Shown: piece by piece, positions 52,079 through 60,928 of the stretch
Numbering within the stretch: position 1 is the stretch's first letter
How the letters are laid out: each line of letters begins with the position of its first letter
NCBI GenBank assembly: GCA_017456585.1
Contig: JAFTJD010000016.1
Span: 32,053 to 96,052 of the forward strand
DNA length: 64,000 nt
From: Lachnospiraceae bacterium
Lineage (GTDB): Bacteria > Bacillota > Clostridia > Lachnospirales > Lachnospiraceae
Direction: 5' to 3'
Notes under the pieces: generated by a model
What the model was told of the DNA's origin: nothing
Databases searched by the model: none
The model's input: only the letters and a program-made list of their open reading frames with translations
Translations under genes and position numbers: made by a program

Positions 52079-53308
52079 ATGAGTAAAAAAATACGAATGA
52101 TAACGCTTACGATATTGGTTACACTTTCAATGATTGCAGGTTGTTCGGAACCGGAGTCTGCAACTCCTTCTGGTAATTTAGAAGAGACTACCGCCCCAAC
52201 AGCACCTTCGAAAGAAGTTGAAACAACCCCAGCGGAGAGTCCTACAGAACCAACAACGGCACCTTCGAAGGAAGTTGAAACAACTCCGGCGGAGAAGCCA
52301 ACAGAGTCGACTACAACAACACCTTCAAAGGAAGATGAAACAACTCCAGTGGAGAAGCCAACAGAGTCGACAACAACAGCACCTTCAAAAGAAGTTGAAA
52401 CAACCCCGGCGGAGAACCCGACAGAACCAACTACAACAACTCCTTCGAAGGAAGATGAAACAACTCCTGCGGAGAATCCGACAGAACCAACTACAACAGC
52501 ACCTTCAAAGGAAATTGAAACAACCCCTACAGAGAACCCAACAGAGCCGACTACAGAGGCACCTCATAAACACAGCTATGTGGAAAAAGTAGTTGAGCCT
52601 TCTTGTACAACAGGTGGATATACACTTTTTACTTGCAAAACTTGTGGGGATGAGTATACCGGAAATGAAACCGGAGCGACAGGACATAGCTTTAGTGATA
52701 ACTACACAGTCGATGTAGCGGCAACCTGCGAAAAAGACGGAAGCCAATCGCAGCATTGTAGTGGATGCTCTGCTACTCAGAATGCGGTGACGATTTCTGC
52801 AACCGGCCACCAATATGGCGATTATGTCTATAATAACGATGCAACGACAGAATCAGACGGCACCGAAACAAGAACCTGTTCTAATTGCGGAGATACCGAA
52901 ACAAGAACAGCAAGTGGTACACAATTAGAACCTGTACATACGCATAGTTATACGGAAAATGTTACAACAGAAGCTACTTGTACAACCGAAGGATTAAAAA
53001 CATTTAGTTGTGATTGTGGTGATAGTTATACAGAAACTATTTCTATATTGGCGCACGACTATGATTCTGATGTAACAATTGATCCAACTTGCACGACAGA
53101 AGGACTAATTGTTTATACTTGTATATCTTGTGGCGATACTTACACAAAAGTACTCCCTGCTATGGGACACAAAATGAGTGGTTGGGTATTTTGTGATGAT
53201 GCAACATACGAAGAAGATGGACACGACATCAATTATTGTATGAATGGTGGATGTGACTATGAAGAGTGGAGAGTAGCAGAAGGTACAAAATGGCCAAGTA
53301 ATGAATAA
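52079..53308 (+). CDS. Repeat-rich surface lipoprotein with CxxC modules
   Basis: This 409-aa lipoprotein has a signal peptide and lipobox MIAGC (Cys22). Residues ~41-160 are six ~20-residue repeats of the type APSKEVETTPAEnPTEPTTT, a Thr/Pro/Glu-rich stalk that probably spans the cell wall. The C-terminal half contains about four His-plus-Cys modules (HSYVEKVVEPSCTTGGYTL, then TCKTCGDEYTG), each with a CxxCG pair that may bind zinc. RBS AGAGAGCAGG. The ligand or function is unknown. It sits between spoIIID and mbl, where many related genomes have no gene; this remark is from general knowledge. Confidence 0.85.
   Translation: MSKKIRMITLTILVTLSMIAGCSEPESATPSGNLEETTAPTAPSKEVETTPAESPTEPTTAPSKEVETTPAEKPTESTTTTPSKEDETTPVEKPTESTTTAPSKEVETTPAENPTEPTTTTPSKEDETTPAENPTEPTTTAPSKEIETTPTENPTEPTTEAPHKHSYVEKVVEPSCTTGGYTLFTCKTCGDEYTGNETGATGHSFSDNYTVDVAATCEKDGSQSQHCSGCSATQNAVTISATGHQYGDYVYNNDATTESDGTETRTCSNCGDTETRTASGTQLEPVHTHSYTENVTTEATCTTEGLKTFSCDCGDSYTETISILAHDYDSDVTIDPTCTTEGLIVYTCISCGDTYTKVLPAMGHKMSGWVFCDDATYEEDGHDINYCMNGGCDYEEWRVAEGTKWPSNE
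52202..52560 (+). repeat. 60-bp tandem repeats within the lipoprotein gene
   Basis: Six units of about 60 bp encode (A/T)PSKE(V/D/I)ETTP.E.PTE.TTT. Units 2/4/6 and 3/5 alternate between APSKEV and TPSKED types, suggesting duplication of a 120-bp pair. Confidence 0.9.
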
Positions 53309-53319
53309 AGATATAAACC

Positions 53320-53349
53320 AAAAAAATCCGCTCTAAGCGGATTTTTTTA
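53320..53349 (+). terminator. Rho-independent terminator of the lipoprotein gene
   Basis: AAAAATCCGC pairs with GCGGATTTTT around loop TCTAA, followed by further T residues. Confidence 0.92.
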
Positions 53350-53421
53350 GTACTTGGGAGTAAAAACTACTATTAAGAGAGAATCTATTAAAATAGGATT
53401 GACCTGAGTTATTGGGGGATA

Positions 53422-53442
53422 CCCGGTGGCAATGCCACCGGG
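53422..53442 (+). other. Short GC-rich hairpin in the gap before mbl
   Basis: CCCGGTGGC-AAT-GCCACCGGG is a perfect 9-bp stem. It lies in the 366-bp non-coding gap 53350-53715, which otherwise contains only the promoter described next. It has no T-run. Confidence 0.6.
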
Positions 53443-53560
53443 CAAGAGTTATGAAAATGTTAAGCTTGTGTAATCATTTCGATTACATGTTTTATGATAA
53501 AACATAAATGTGTCCAAATTTTGTCCTCATTGTGAAATAAAAATAAAATTTCGAAACTAA

Positions 53561-53591
53561 CTATAAAGTGTTGAGGAAAAAAATCCGATAT
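53561..53591 (+). promoter_or_regulatory. Sigma-28 (SigD)-like promoter upstream of mbl-flhO
   Basis: CTATAAAG (53561-53568) and TCCGATAT (53584-53591) match the flagellar sigma-28 pattern TAAA-N15/16-gCCGATAT. It lies 125 bp before mbl, and so could drive the mbl-flhO-flhP block with flagellar timing. A second CTATAAT...TCCGATAA match precedes flgN. Confidence 0.65.
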
Positions 53592-53715
53592 AAAAAAAGA
53601 TAAGGAATATTGTAAATTTTGTAAAAAATCTCTTTTAAAATATATAAAAATTGTATATAATCATATTGGAATATTATATTTGAAATGTCGATATAGGGAA
53701 GGAGCACTTTGGTTT

Positions 53716-54708
53716 ATGTTATCAACGGATATTGGAATTGATTTGGGAACAGCGAGCATACTTGTTTATGTGAAGGGTAAGGGAGTAGTTTTAAAGGAGC
53801 CTTCAGTAGTAGCGTTCGATAAAGATACAAACAAAATTAAAGCTATAGGAGAAGAAGCCCGTCTTATGATTGGTAGAACACCGGGTAATATCGTAGCGGT
53901 AAGACCATTAAGACAGGGTGTTATTTCTGACTATACGGTTACAGAGAAGATGCTTAAGCATTTCATCCGTAAAGCTATAGGAAGAAAGACATTGAAGAAG
54001 CCTCGTATCAGTGTATGTGTACCGAGTGGTGTAACAGAAGTTGAGAAGAAGGCTGTTGAGGATGCAACATACCAGGTAGGAGCAAGAGAGGTTGCCATTA
54101 TCGAAGAGCCTATCGCAGCTGCTATCGGTGCAGGTATAGATATCTCAAGACCATGCGGTAACATGATTGTTGATATAGGTGGTGGTACAACAGATATAGC
54201 TGTTATTTCACTTGGAGGAACTGTTGTAAGTACATCCATTAAGATTGCGGGAGATGATTTTGACGAGGCGATTGTTCGTTACATGAGAAAGAAACATAAT
54301 CTTCTTATCGGTGACAGAACAGCTGAGGATATCAAGATTAAGATTGGTACTGCTTACAGACGTCCTGAGGTAACTACTATGGATGTAAGAGGACGTAACC
54401 TTGTTACAGGTCTTCCTAAGACTATTACAGTTACATCAGAGGAGACAGAAGAGGCATTAAGAGAGACAACTTCACAGATTGTTGAAGCTGTACACAGTGT
54501 TCTTGAGAAGACTCCGCCGGAACTTGCAGCAGATATCGCAGACAGAGGTATTGTTCTTACAGGTGGCGGTTGTCTCTTACAGGGACTTGAGGAGCTTATC
54601 GAGAGCAAGACTGGAATTAATACTATGACAGCAGAAGAACCTATGACAGCGGTTGCTATCGGTACAGGTAAGTTCATAGAGTTCTATGCAGGTAAGAAGA
54701 ATCTCTAA
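53716..54708 (+). CDS. mbl: MreB-family actin-like protein Mbl
   Basis: This 330-aa bacterial actin polymerises under the membrane and directs sidewall peptidoglycan synthesis. Actin-fold motifs are the phosphate loop IGIDLGTASILVYV, the second phosphate loop IVDIGGGTTDIAVISLGG and the adenosine motif VLTGGGCLLQGL. AAGGAG (53699-53704) supports ATG 53716. Position after spoIIID and before flhO identifies it with Mbl rather than the mreBCD-locus MreB. GAATCTCTA is repeated three times over its stop (54699-54732). Confidence 0.93.
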   Translation: MLSTDIGIDLGTASILVYVKGKGVVLKEPSVVAFDKDTNKIKAIGEEARLMIGRTPGNIVAVRPLRQGVISDYTVTEKMLKHFIRKAIGRKTLKKPRISVCVPSGVTEVEKKAVEDATYQVGAREVAIIEEPIAAAIGAGIDISRPCGNMIVDIGGGTTDIAVISLGGTVVSTSIKIAGDDFDEAIVRYMRKKHNLLIGDRTAEDIKIKIGTAYRRPEVTTMDVRGRNLVTGLPKTITVTSEETEEALRETTSQIVEAVHSVLEKTPPELAADIADRGIVLTGGGCLLQGLEELIESKTGINTMTAEEPMTAVAIGTGKFIEFYAGKKNL

Positions 54709-54829
54709 TATGAATCTCTATAAGAATCTCTAATGAGAGAAGTATGAGAGAAGACGATACTTAATAAGAATATTTAACAGAAGTGTTTAAATAAATATTT
54801 TAATAAACTATAAGAAGAGGAGACGAAAT

Positions 54830-55597
54830 ATGGTAAGAGGATTGTATACGGCATACACAGGAATGCTTAATCAGCAAAACAGACTTGATACGATTACTAA
54901 CAATCTTGCTAATTCGTCTACGACAGGTTATAAACGTGAAGGAACGACCGTTCAGGCATTTGATGATATGTTTATGACCAAGCTAAAGGACGGATCCGAG
55001 GGCTATGTAGACAGAAGAGTTGGAACTGTAAGTCTTGGTGTAAAGATAGGAGAGAATTACACAGACTATTCACAGGGATCAGTGAGAATAACGGATGCTC
55101 CGTTTGATCTTGCAATCGGTGGCAAAGGCTTTTTCACTATTTCCTATACCAATAAGCTTGGACAGGATTATACGATGTACACCAGAGACGGATCATTTGC
55201 ACTCACTAAAGAAGGTAATCTGGTTACTAAAGACGGTGACTTCGTGCAGGGAGCGAACGGTAATATAGTTCTTTCTACAACAGCAGATATCAAGATCGAT
55301 GAGAATGGTAACATCTACGAGGACGGAACAATCGTGGACAAGCTTCTTATAACAGATTTTGAAGATTACAACTACCTTGAGAAATTCGGAGAGAATCTCT
55401 ATCGTCCGGTGGACGGCGCTGAGACTAAAGATGGGGATTATACGATTCAGCAGGGATTTTTGGAGATGTCTAACGTTAATGTTATCTCCGAGATGGTAGA
55501 AATGATTGCTATCACAAGAAATTATGAGGCTAATCAGAAGATGATTCAGTCTACAGACAGTACACTTGAGCAGACAGTGAAGCTTGGAGCACTTTAA
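54830..55597 (+). CDS. flhO: Flagellar rod/hook-basal body protein FlhO (FlgF/FlgG family)
   Basis: This 255-aa rod protein has the N-terminal basal-body motif GLYTAYTGMLNQQNRLDTITNNLANSST, the central FlgE/F/G beta segment (LAIGGKGFFTISYTN ... YTRDGSFALTKEGNLV) and the C-terminal EMVEMIAITRNYEANQKMIQ. It forms part of the flagellar rod exported by the type III apparatus. GAGGAGACG precedes the ATG. The following gene is its paralogue, as in flhO-flhP. Confidence 0.93.
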   Translation: MVRGLYTAYTGMLNQQNRLDTITNNLANSSTTGYKREGTTVQAFDDMFMTKLKDGSEGYVDRRVGTVSLGVKIGENYTDYSQGSVRITDAPFDLAIGGKGFFTISYTNKLGQDYTMYTRDGSFALTKEGNLVTKDGDFVQGANGNIVLSTTADIKIDENGNIYEDGTIVDKLLITDFEDYNYLEKFGENLYRPVDGAETKDGDYTIQQGFLEMSNVNVISEMVEMIAITRNYEANQKMIQSTDSTLEQTVKLGAL

Positions 55598-55615
55598 GAT
55601 AGGGAGGAATAGACT

Positions 55616-56431
55616 ATGATGCGTTCTCTTTGGACTGCGGCTTCAGGAATGAAGACACAGCAGACAAATGTTGATGTTATATCAAATAACCTGGCTAATG
55701 TTAATACTACTGCATATAAGGCGGAGACAGCAGAATTTAAGAGCCTTTTATATCAGACAATTCAGACGGAGACAACCTCTGCTAACGGTGAGAATAAGCC
55801 GATAGGTGCACAGGTTGGTCTTGGTGTGCGTAATTCAAGCATAACATCTAAGTTTACACAGGGTAACCTTAACTCAACAGGTAATACACTTGATTTTGCT
55901 ATAGACGGTGACGGATTCTTCCAGGTGATGGATGTGGACGGATCAACCTGCTATACACGTACCGGCTCATTCCAGATTACCAAAGCTATCGGTGGAGTAA
56001 TGCTCGCAGATAGAGAAGGACGTCCGGTTCTCGATGTGAATGGCGAAGAGATTATGTTTAGCGAGAATTCAGACCTTTCTAAGATGACTATATCTGTTAC
56101 CGGTGAGATATGTATGCCTGATGAGACTAACAATCCTGCACCGACAGGTATTGTGCTCGGAATAGTAAGATTCTCTAATCCGGCAGGACTTGAGAAGGCG
56201 GGTTCTGGTTTGTATGAGGCGACAGAAGCTTCAGGAGAACCTACACTTGAATCTGATATGGCAGGAATTAAGAGAAGTACATTGATGCAGGGATACATTG
56301 AAGGCTCTAATGTTCAGGTGGTAGATGAGATGGTTAATCTTATCGTTGCACAGAGAGCATATGAGATGAATTCAAAGGCTATACAGGCAGCTGATGAGAT
56401 GATGGGACAGGCTAATACACTCAGAAGATAG
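55616..56431 (+). CDS. flhP: Flagellar distal rod protein FlhP (FlgG)
   Basis: This 271-aa paralogue of FlhO has the N-terminal LWTAASGMKTQQTNVDVISNNLANVNT, the central LDFAIDGDGFFQVM and TRTGSFQI, and the C-terminal EMVNLIVAQRAYEMNSKAIQAADEM. The full-length fold matches FlgG. The ATG at 55616 follows GGAGG by 8 nt. It lies 18 bp after flhO. Confidence 0.93.
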   Translation: MMRSLWTAASGMKTQQTNVDVISNNLANVNTTAYKAETAEFKSLLYQTIQTETTSANGENKPIGAQVGLGVRNSSITSKFTQGNLNSTGNTLDFAIDGDGFFQVMDVDGSTCYTRTGSFQITKAIGGVMLADREGRPVLDVNGEEIMFSENSDLSKMTISVTGEICMPDETNNPAPTGIVLGIVRFSNPAGLEKAGSGLYEATEASGEPTLESDMAGIKRSTLMQGYIEGSNVQVVDEMVNLIVAQRAYEMNSKAIQAADEMMGQANTLRR

Positions 56432-56444
56432 GAGGTAGTCGGAT

Positions 56445-56792
56445 ATGGATATTAATTCAATATATTCGGGAATGTACCTTGAACAGGCACAGTCTAATAC
56501 CGCTACTTCGAAGGTTAATGCTTCTCTCGGTAAGGATTACAGTTCTGCGACAGAAGATGAGCTTATGGAAGCTTGCAAGGAATTTGAAGCGTATTTCGTA
56601 GAGCAGATGTTTAAAGCTATGGAAGCGACTTCCAAGGTTCCGGGTAGCGAAGAGGAATCCTCTACAACCTCAGCGCTTGATATGTTTAAGGATCAGATGT
56701 ATCAGGAATATGCATCACAGGCTATAGAGACTCAGGATTTCGGAATTGCACAGATGTTATATGAACAGATGAAACGTAACTATAACTTATAG
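56445..56792 (+). CDS. FlgJ N-terminal-type rod-binding protein
   Basis: This 115-aa protein equals the rod-binding half of FlgJ: LMEACKEFEAYFVEQMFKAM (about 45-64), a variable loop and FKDQMYQEYASQAIETQDFGIAQMLYEQMKR. The muramidase domain of FlgJ is absent, as in most Firmicutes. It probably helps rod assembly through the wall. AGGAGGTAG precedes the ATG, 13 bp after flhP. Confidence 0.85.
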   Translation: MDINSIYSGMYLEQAQSNTATSKVNASLGKDYSSATEDELMEACKEFEAYFVEQMFKAMEATSKVPGSEEESSTTSALDMFKDQMYQEYASQAIETQDFGIAQMLYEQMKRNYNL

Positions 56793-56820
56793 ACTTGCCT
56801 AGAACATAGATGGAATATAT

Positions 56821-59046
56821 ATGGATATAATAGAAGGATTTATAGACAAGGTTGTTTTTCGAAATGAAGAGAACGGATACGCGGTGCTTAGCGTTACGTG
56901 CGATGAAGAAGAGAGAACGCTTGTCGGAATAATGCCCTATATATCAGAGGGTGAATACATAGTTGCAGAGGGTACTACTACGGTGCATGCCGTATATGGT
57001 GAACAGCTGCAGGTTAAGACATACAGAATTCAGACACCGGAGGACATGGTATCGATTGAACGATATCTGGGCTCCGGTGTTATCAAAGGTATAGGTCCGG
57101 TTATGGCGGCCAGAATAGTCAAGAAGTTTAAGAAGGATACCTTTAGGATAATTGAAGAAGAGCCGGAGAGACTTGTTGAGATAAAAGGTATAAGTCTCAG
57201 AAAAGCGATGGACATAGCTGATAGTGTGCAGTCTAAGAAGGATATGCGTGAGGCTATGATTTTTCTTCAACAGTATGGAATAACTTCTAATCTGGCTGTG
57301 AAGATATATAACCGTTATGGACCCGGGTTATATAACGTGCTTAGGGAGAATCCCTATAGAATGACGGAAGATATCCAGGGAGTCGGTTTCAAGATAGCAG
57401 ACGAAATAGCAGCACGAGTAGGTATATGTGCGGATTCGGATTTTCGAATTAAAAGTGCCATTATGTATGTGCTTCAAAGGGCTGCAAGCGATGGACATGT
57501 GTGCTTGCCGATGGACATACTTACTAATCAGATTAATCAACTTTTACTTATATATATAGAGTCTCTTGATAATCATCTTATGGATATGATTATTGATAAG
57601 AAGATTATAATTAAGGACCGCGATGGAGTTAAGATGGTATATGCGGGCGTATACTATCGCATGGAATTAAATTCTGCACGTATGCTTGATAAGCTAAATG
57701 TGGAGTTTAGAACGGACGAAGAAGACTGCCTTAAGAAGATAAATAGAATCGAAGCACAGAGCGGTATTACATTTGAAGAGGAACAGCGTAATGCTGTAAT
57801 GGAATCTGTTAAAAAAGGCCTGCTTGTTGTAACAGGTGGACCTGGAACAGGTAAGACAACGATTATTAACTCCATAATCAGATATTTTGAATCAGAGAAT
57901 AAAACAGTTCTTCTTGCTGCGCCTACAGGTAGGGCTGCGAAAAGAATGACAGAGACAACAGGTAAAGAAGCTAAGACGATACATAGACTACTTGAGATGA
58001 CAGGTGCACCTACCGAAGAGAATGAAAGGGTTGAATTCATGCGAGATGAGGACAATCCTTTGGAAGCGGATGTGGTTATTGTTGATGAGATGTCTATGGT
58101 AGATATAAGTCTCATCTACGCCCTTCTTAAAGCAGTAGTAGTGGGTACAAGACTGATTCTGGTAGGTGATGTTAATCAGCTTCCGTCGGTAGGACCGGGT
58201 AATGTTCTTAGTGATATTATTAATTCCGGTGCATTTACTGTTGTTCGCCTTAATAAGATATTCAGACAGGCTGCACAGAGTGATATCGTTGTTAATGCGC
58301 ATAAGATAAATGACGGAAAGCGGGTTTCGCTTGATAATAACAGTAAAGATTTTCTTTTTCTTAAACGAAATAATCCGGATGCGATAATAAGTGCCATGAT
58401 TACTCTTATAAAAGAGAAGCTTCCTGCATACGTAAATGCAGAGGTGTTTGATATACAGGTGCTCGCACCGGCAAGAAAAGGTTTGCTGGGAGTGGAAAGA
58501 CTTAATTCGATATTGCAACAGTACCTCAACCCTCCGGATAAGTCGAAACGTGAGTATGAGACAGCTAATCAGGGGATTTTCCGCGAAGGCGACAAGGTTA
58601 TGCAGATAAAGAATAACTACCAGATGGAATGGGAGATAAAAGGTCTGTATAATATTAAAATAGAACAGGGATTGGGAGTTTTTAACGGAGATATCGGTAT
58701 TGTAAGGGAGATTAACAGCTATGCTGAAACTCTTACGGTCGAGTTTGATGAAGGGAAGATGGTGACCTACGCATTTGGACAGCTCGAAGAGTTGGAGTTA
58801 GCATATGCGGCTACCATTCATAAATCTCAGGGAAGTGAATATCCGGCAGTAGTTATTCCTATGTACCCGGGGCCGAAGCCTCTTATGAACAGGAACCTTT
58901 TGTATACAGCAGTTACTAGAGCTAAACACTGCGTGTGTATGGTTGGTATACCGGAGGTGTTTCATGAGATGGTTGATAACGAGAGGGAACAGAAGAGATA
59001 TTCGGGACTTAAGGAATGCATTGCTGAAGTGGGGGAATGGAATTAA
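56821..59046 (+). CDS. recD2: RecD2 (RecD-like superfamily 1 helicase)
   Basis: This 741-aa 5'-3' DNA helicase belongs to the RecD2 group that acts without RecBC. An N-terminal OB/helix-hairpin-helix region (YLGSGVIKGIGPVMAARIVKKF, about 81-103) is followed by Walker A GGPGTGKTT (near 340), Walker B VVIVDEMSMVD and the late helicase motif YAATIHKSQGSEYPAVVIP. Its length is normal. The ribosome site is weak. It sits in the flagellar cluster only by position; the comFC start overlaps its stop. Confidence 0.94.
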   Translation: MDIIEGFIDKVVFRNEENGYAVLSVTCDEEERTLVGIMPYISEGEYIVAEGTTTVHAVYGEQLQVKTYRIQTPEDMVSIERYLGSGVIKGIGPVMAARIVKKFKKDTFRIIEEEPERLVEIKGISLRKAMDIADSVQSKKDMREAMIFLQQYGITSNLAVKIYNRYGPGLYNVLRENPYRMTEDIQGVGFKIADEIAARVGICADSDFRIKSAIMYVLQRAASDGHVCLPMDILTNQINQLLLIYIESLDNHLMDMIIDKKIIIKDRDGVKMVYAGVYYRMELNSARMLDKLNVEFRTDEEDCLKKINRIEAQSGITFEEEQRNAVMESVKKGLLVVTGGPGTGKTTIINSIIRYFESENKTVLLAAPTGRAAKRMTETTGKEAKTIHRLLEMTGAPTEENERVEFMRDEDNPLEADVVIVDEMSMVDISLIYALLKAVVVGTRLILVGDVNQLPSVGPGNVLSDIINSGAFTVVRLNKIFRQAAQSDIVVNAHKINDGKRVSLDNNSKDFLFLKRNNPDAIISAMITLIKEKLPAYVNAEVFDIQVLAPARKGLLGVERLNSILQQYLNPPDKSKREYETANQGIFREGDKVMQIKNNYQMEWEIKGLYNIKIEQGLGVFNGDIGIVREINSYAETLTVEFDEGKMVTYAFGQLEELELAYAATIHKSQGSEYPAVVIPMYPGPKPLMNRNLLYTAVTRAKHCVCMVGIPEVFHEMVDNEREQKRYSGLKECIAEVGEWN

Positions 59047-59744
59047 TGCTATTAGGACTTTTGTGTCCGAGACGATGTCCCGTATGCGGGGATGTCGTGA
59101 TGCCAAGAGGGGGCTATGTCTGCAAGGAATGTGAAGATAAGGTCCCATATGTAAAATCACCGACCTGTTATCGTTGCGGTAAAGAAGTTGATGATGAACG
59201 GAAGGAATATTGCCATGATTGCTCCGAAGGTGGATTTTACTATAAACGAGGAGTCGCGCCGATTAGATATAATGCGGTTATGAAACGCGCGATGGAAGGA
59301 TTTAAGTATTTTAATAAGCGTGAATATGCAGATTTTTTTGTTGAAGCGGTTCTGGAACGCTATAAGGAACTTATAGCAAGCTGGGAAGCAGATTTGGTTA
59401 TCCCTGTTCCTATACATAAGAGTAGGCTAAGGCAGAGGGGGTATAACCAGGCGGAGCTTCTTGCTTCGAGGGTTAGCACCGGTTTGGGTCTGGAAATGAG
59501 GTCGGATGTACTCATAAGAACCAAGAAAACCGAGGTTCAGAACAAATTAAATGACAAAGAAAGACAAAAAAATATAGAAGAGGCTTTTAAAATAAATAAA
59601 AATGTAGTACAATCAAAGAGGGTAGTAATAATTGATGACATCTATACAACCGGTAGTACTATAAATGCGTGTGCAAAAGTGCTAAAACAGGCAGGAGCGG
59701 CAGATGTATATTGCGTTTGTGCTTGTATAGGCGCAGGATATTAG
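59037..59744 (+). CDS. comFC: ComFC-family phosphoribosyltransferase-like protein
   Basis: This 235-aa protein has an N-terminal zinc ribbon (CPRRCPVCGDVV ... CYRCGKEVDDERKEYCHDC) and a phosphoribosyltransferase fold with the PRPP loop VVIIDDIYTTGSTINACAKVL near residue 200. RQRGYNQAELLA is the family hallmark. ComFC takes part in DNA uptake and processing in competent bacteria. It overlaps recD2 by 10 nt. Order comFC-yvyF-flgM/flgN-flgK matches B. subtilis. Confidence 0.92.
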   Translation: MELMLLGLLCPRRCPVCGDVVMPRGGYVCKECEDKVPYVKSPTCYRCGKEVDDERKEYCHDCSEGGFYYKRGVAPIRYNAVMKRAMEGFKYFNKREYADFFVEAVLERYKELIASWEADLVIPVPIHKSRLRQRGYNQAELLASRVSTGLGLEMRSDVLIRTKKTEVQNKLNDKERQKNIEEAFKINKNVVQSKRVVIIDDIYTTGSTINACAKVLKQAGAADVYCVCACIGAGY

Positions 59745-59756
59745 GAGGCGTGAGAT

Positions 59757-60170
59757 ATGGATTTTAGAGTAATAAATTGCAGGGGATGCGGCAGACTGTT
59801 TTCGAAGACTGATAAAGGAAGACTTTGTCCGGAGTGTGTTAAGGCACTTGAAGAGAAATTCTTTCAGGTAAGAGAGTATATCAGAGAGAACAAGGGCGCA
59901 AGCATTATTGAGGTTTCGAGAGAGAACGAGGTTAGTGTTGAACAGATTAAAGAATGGATTAGAGAAGACAGAATAGAACTTGATTCTGCAACTGATCCGG
60001 ATTTTTGCTGTATGACCTGTGGTGTTCCGATTAAATCAGGCAAATACTGTGAGTACTGTAAGAAGAAGATGGTGAATCAGCTTAGCGGAGTGTATGTACA
60101 GAAGCAGCCGACACAGGGCGAAGGCGGAGTGCAACATAACGGCGAACGTATGAGATTTTTACAGAAATAA
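59757..60170 (+). CDS. yvyF: YvyF-like flagellar operon protein
   Basis: This 137-aa protein resembles the flagellar operon protein YvyF: an N-terminal Cys cluster (NCRGCGRLF ... LCPEC), a central helical domain (FFQVREYIRENKGASIIEV ... IKEWIREDRIEL) and a second zinc motif (CCMTCGVPIKSGKYCEYC). It may modulate export or flagellar gene expression. GGAGGCGTGAG precedes the ATG. It is closed by a terminator. Confidence 0.85.
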   Translation: MDFRVINCRGCGRLFSKTDKGRLCPECVKALEEKFFQVREYIRENKGASIIEVSRENEVSVEQIKEWIREDRIELDSATDPDFCCMTCGVPIKSGKYCEYCKKKMVNQLSGVYVQKQPTQGEGGVQHNGERMRFLQK

Positions 60171-60237
60171 GAGATGGCTTATGTTTGAAATTTGAAGCTC
60201 CAAGAGGCAAGGTACTTAATATATGAAGAATATGATG

Positions 60238-60280
60238 ACAGGTATGTATTGTGTATTTTATACGATATGTACCTGTTTTT
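60238..60280 (+). terminator. Terminator after yvyF
   Basis: ACAGGTA (60238-60244) pairs with TACCTGT (60270-60276); an inner TGTAT/ATATG extension helps; then TTTTTG. Confidence 0.7.
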
Positions 60281-60320
60281 GTGTTTATTGGTTGAGAATT
60301 TTTAATAAAAATAATTTTTG

Positions 60321-60350
60321 CTATAATAAAATCAAAAAAGTGTCCGATAA
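60321..60350 (+). promoter_or_regulatory. Sigma-28-like promoter before flgN
   Basis: CTATAAT (60321-60327) and TCCGATAA (60343-60350) parallel the pair upstream of mbl (CTATAAA ... TCCGATAT), with one base less spacing. It lies 48 bp before flgN and would give the late-class timing expected for flgN-flgM-flgK. Confidence 0.65.
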
Positions 60351-60397
60351 ATAGATTAGATGAGTAGTTTCAGTGCTATGTAAAGGAGTAGTTGTAA

Positions 60398-60913
60398 GTG
60401 GCAAGTTTAATTGAAAATATGATTTCAATACTTGAAGAAGAAGAACTTTTGTATGAGCAGTTGCTTGGGCTTGGGACGGAGAAGACAGAAGTTATTATCC
60501 GTAATGATATAGAACGCCTGCAGCAGATTACTGCGAAAGAACAGGAGATTGTAGAACAGGTACTGCCCGTTGAGAAGAGACGTGCAGAATGCATCAAGGA
60601 TATGAGCATAGTAATCAGTAAGCCTGAAGAAGAGATTACTGTTAAGGTGCTTATGGATATGATGAAGGGTAAGCCTGAGATACAGGATCGTCTGGCAAGG
60701 ATACATGATAAGTTCGGAGCACTTATAAGGAATCTTAGACTACTGAATGAACGTAATAATGCACTGATAAGAGAAACACTGGATATTATCCAGTTTGAGC
60801 TTAATCTTAATACAGCTCTAAGACAGACACCTATGACTGCTGATTATGACAGGTCAGCACAGAATACAGGGATGCATATGTCGGGGCGCGGTTATTTTGA
60901 TATAAAACAATAG
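60398..60913 (+). CDS. flgN: FlgN-type flagellar export chaperone
   Basis: This 171-aa, almost fully helical protein matches FlgN/YvyG: heptad-rich N-terminal helices (IENMISILEEEELLYEQLLGL, about 5-25) and a C-terminal helix region (IRNLRLLNERNNALIRETLDIIQFEL) that binds the hook-junction proteins FlgK and FlgL. The start is GTG 60398 with AAGGAG 9 nt upstream. flgM and flgK follow. Confidence 0.83.
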   Translation: MASLIENMISILEEEELLYEQLLGLGTEKTEVIIRNDIERLQQITAKEQEIVEQVLPVEKRRAECIKDMSIVISKPEEEITVKVLMDMMKGKPEIQDRLARIHDKFGALIRNLRLLNERNNALIRETLDIIQFELNLNTALRQTPMTADYDRSAQNTGMHMSGRGYFDIKQ

Positions 60914-60928
60914 AAGGGAGAGATTGTG

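Noticed and set aside
52202..52560. 60-bp tandem repeats considered as a CRISPR array
   Set aside because: Repeats are contiguous without unique spacers, are coding in one frame, and no cas gene is present.
52218..52592. A Gln/Arg/Lys-rich 124-codon frame overlapping the lipoprotein
   Set aside because: It is a frame-shifted reading of the 60-bp tandem repeats, with no start signal of its own.
54699..54732. Three GAATCTCTA repeats after mbl considered as regulatory iterons
   Set aside because: They are short, overlap the mbl stop and look like simple slippage duplication; no further support.
58988..59160. recD2 considered a defence helicase
   Set aside because: Sequence and neighbours (comFC, yvyF, flagellar genes) are those of the housekeeping RecD2 locus.
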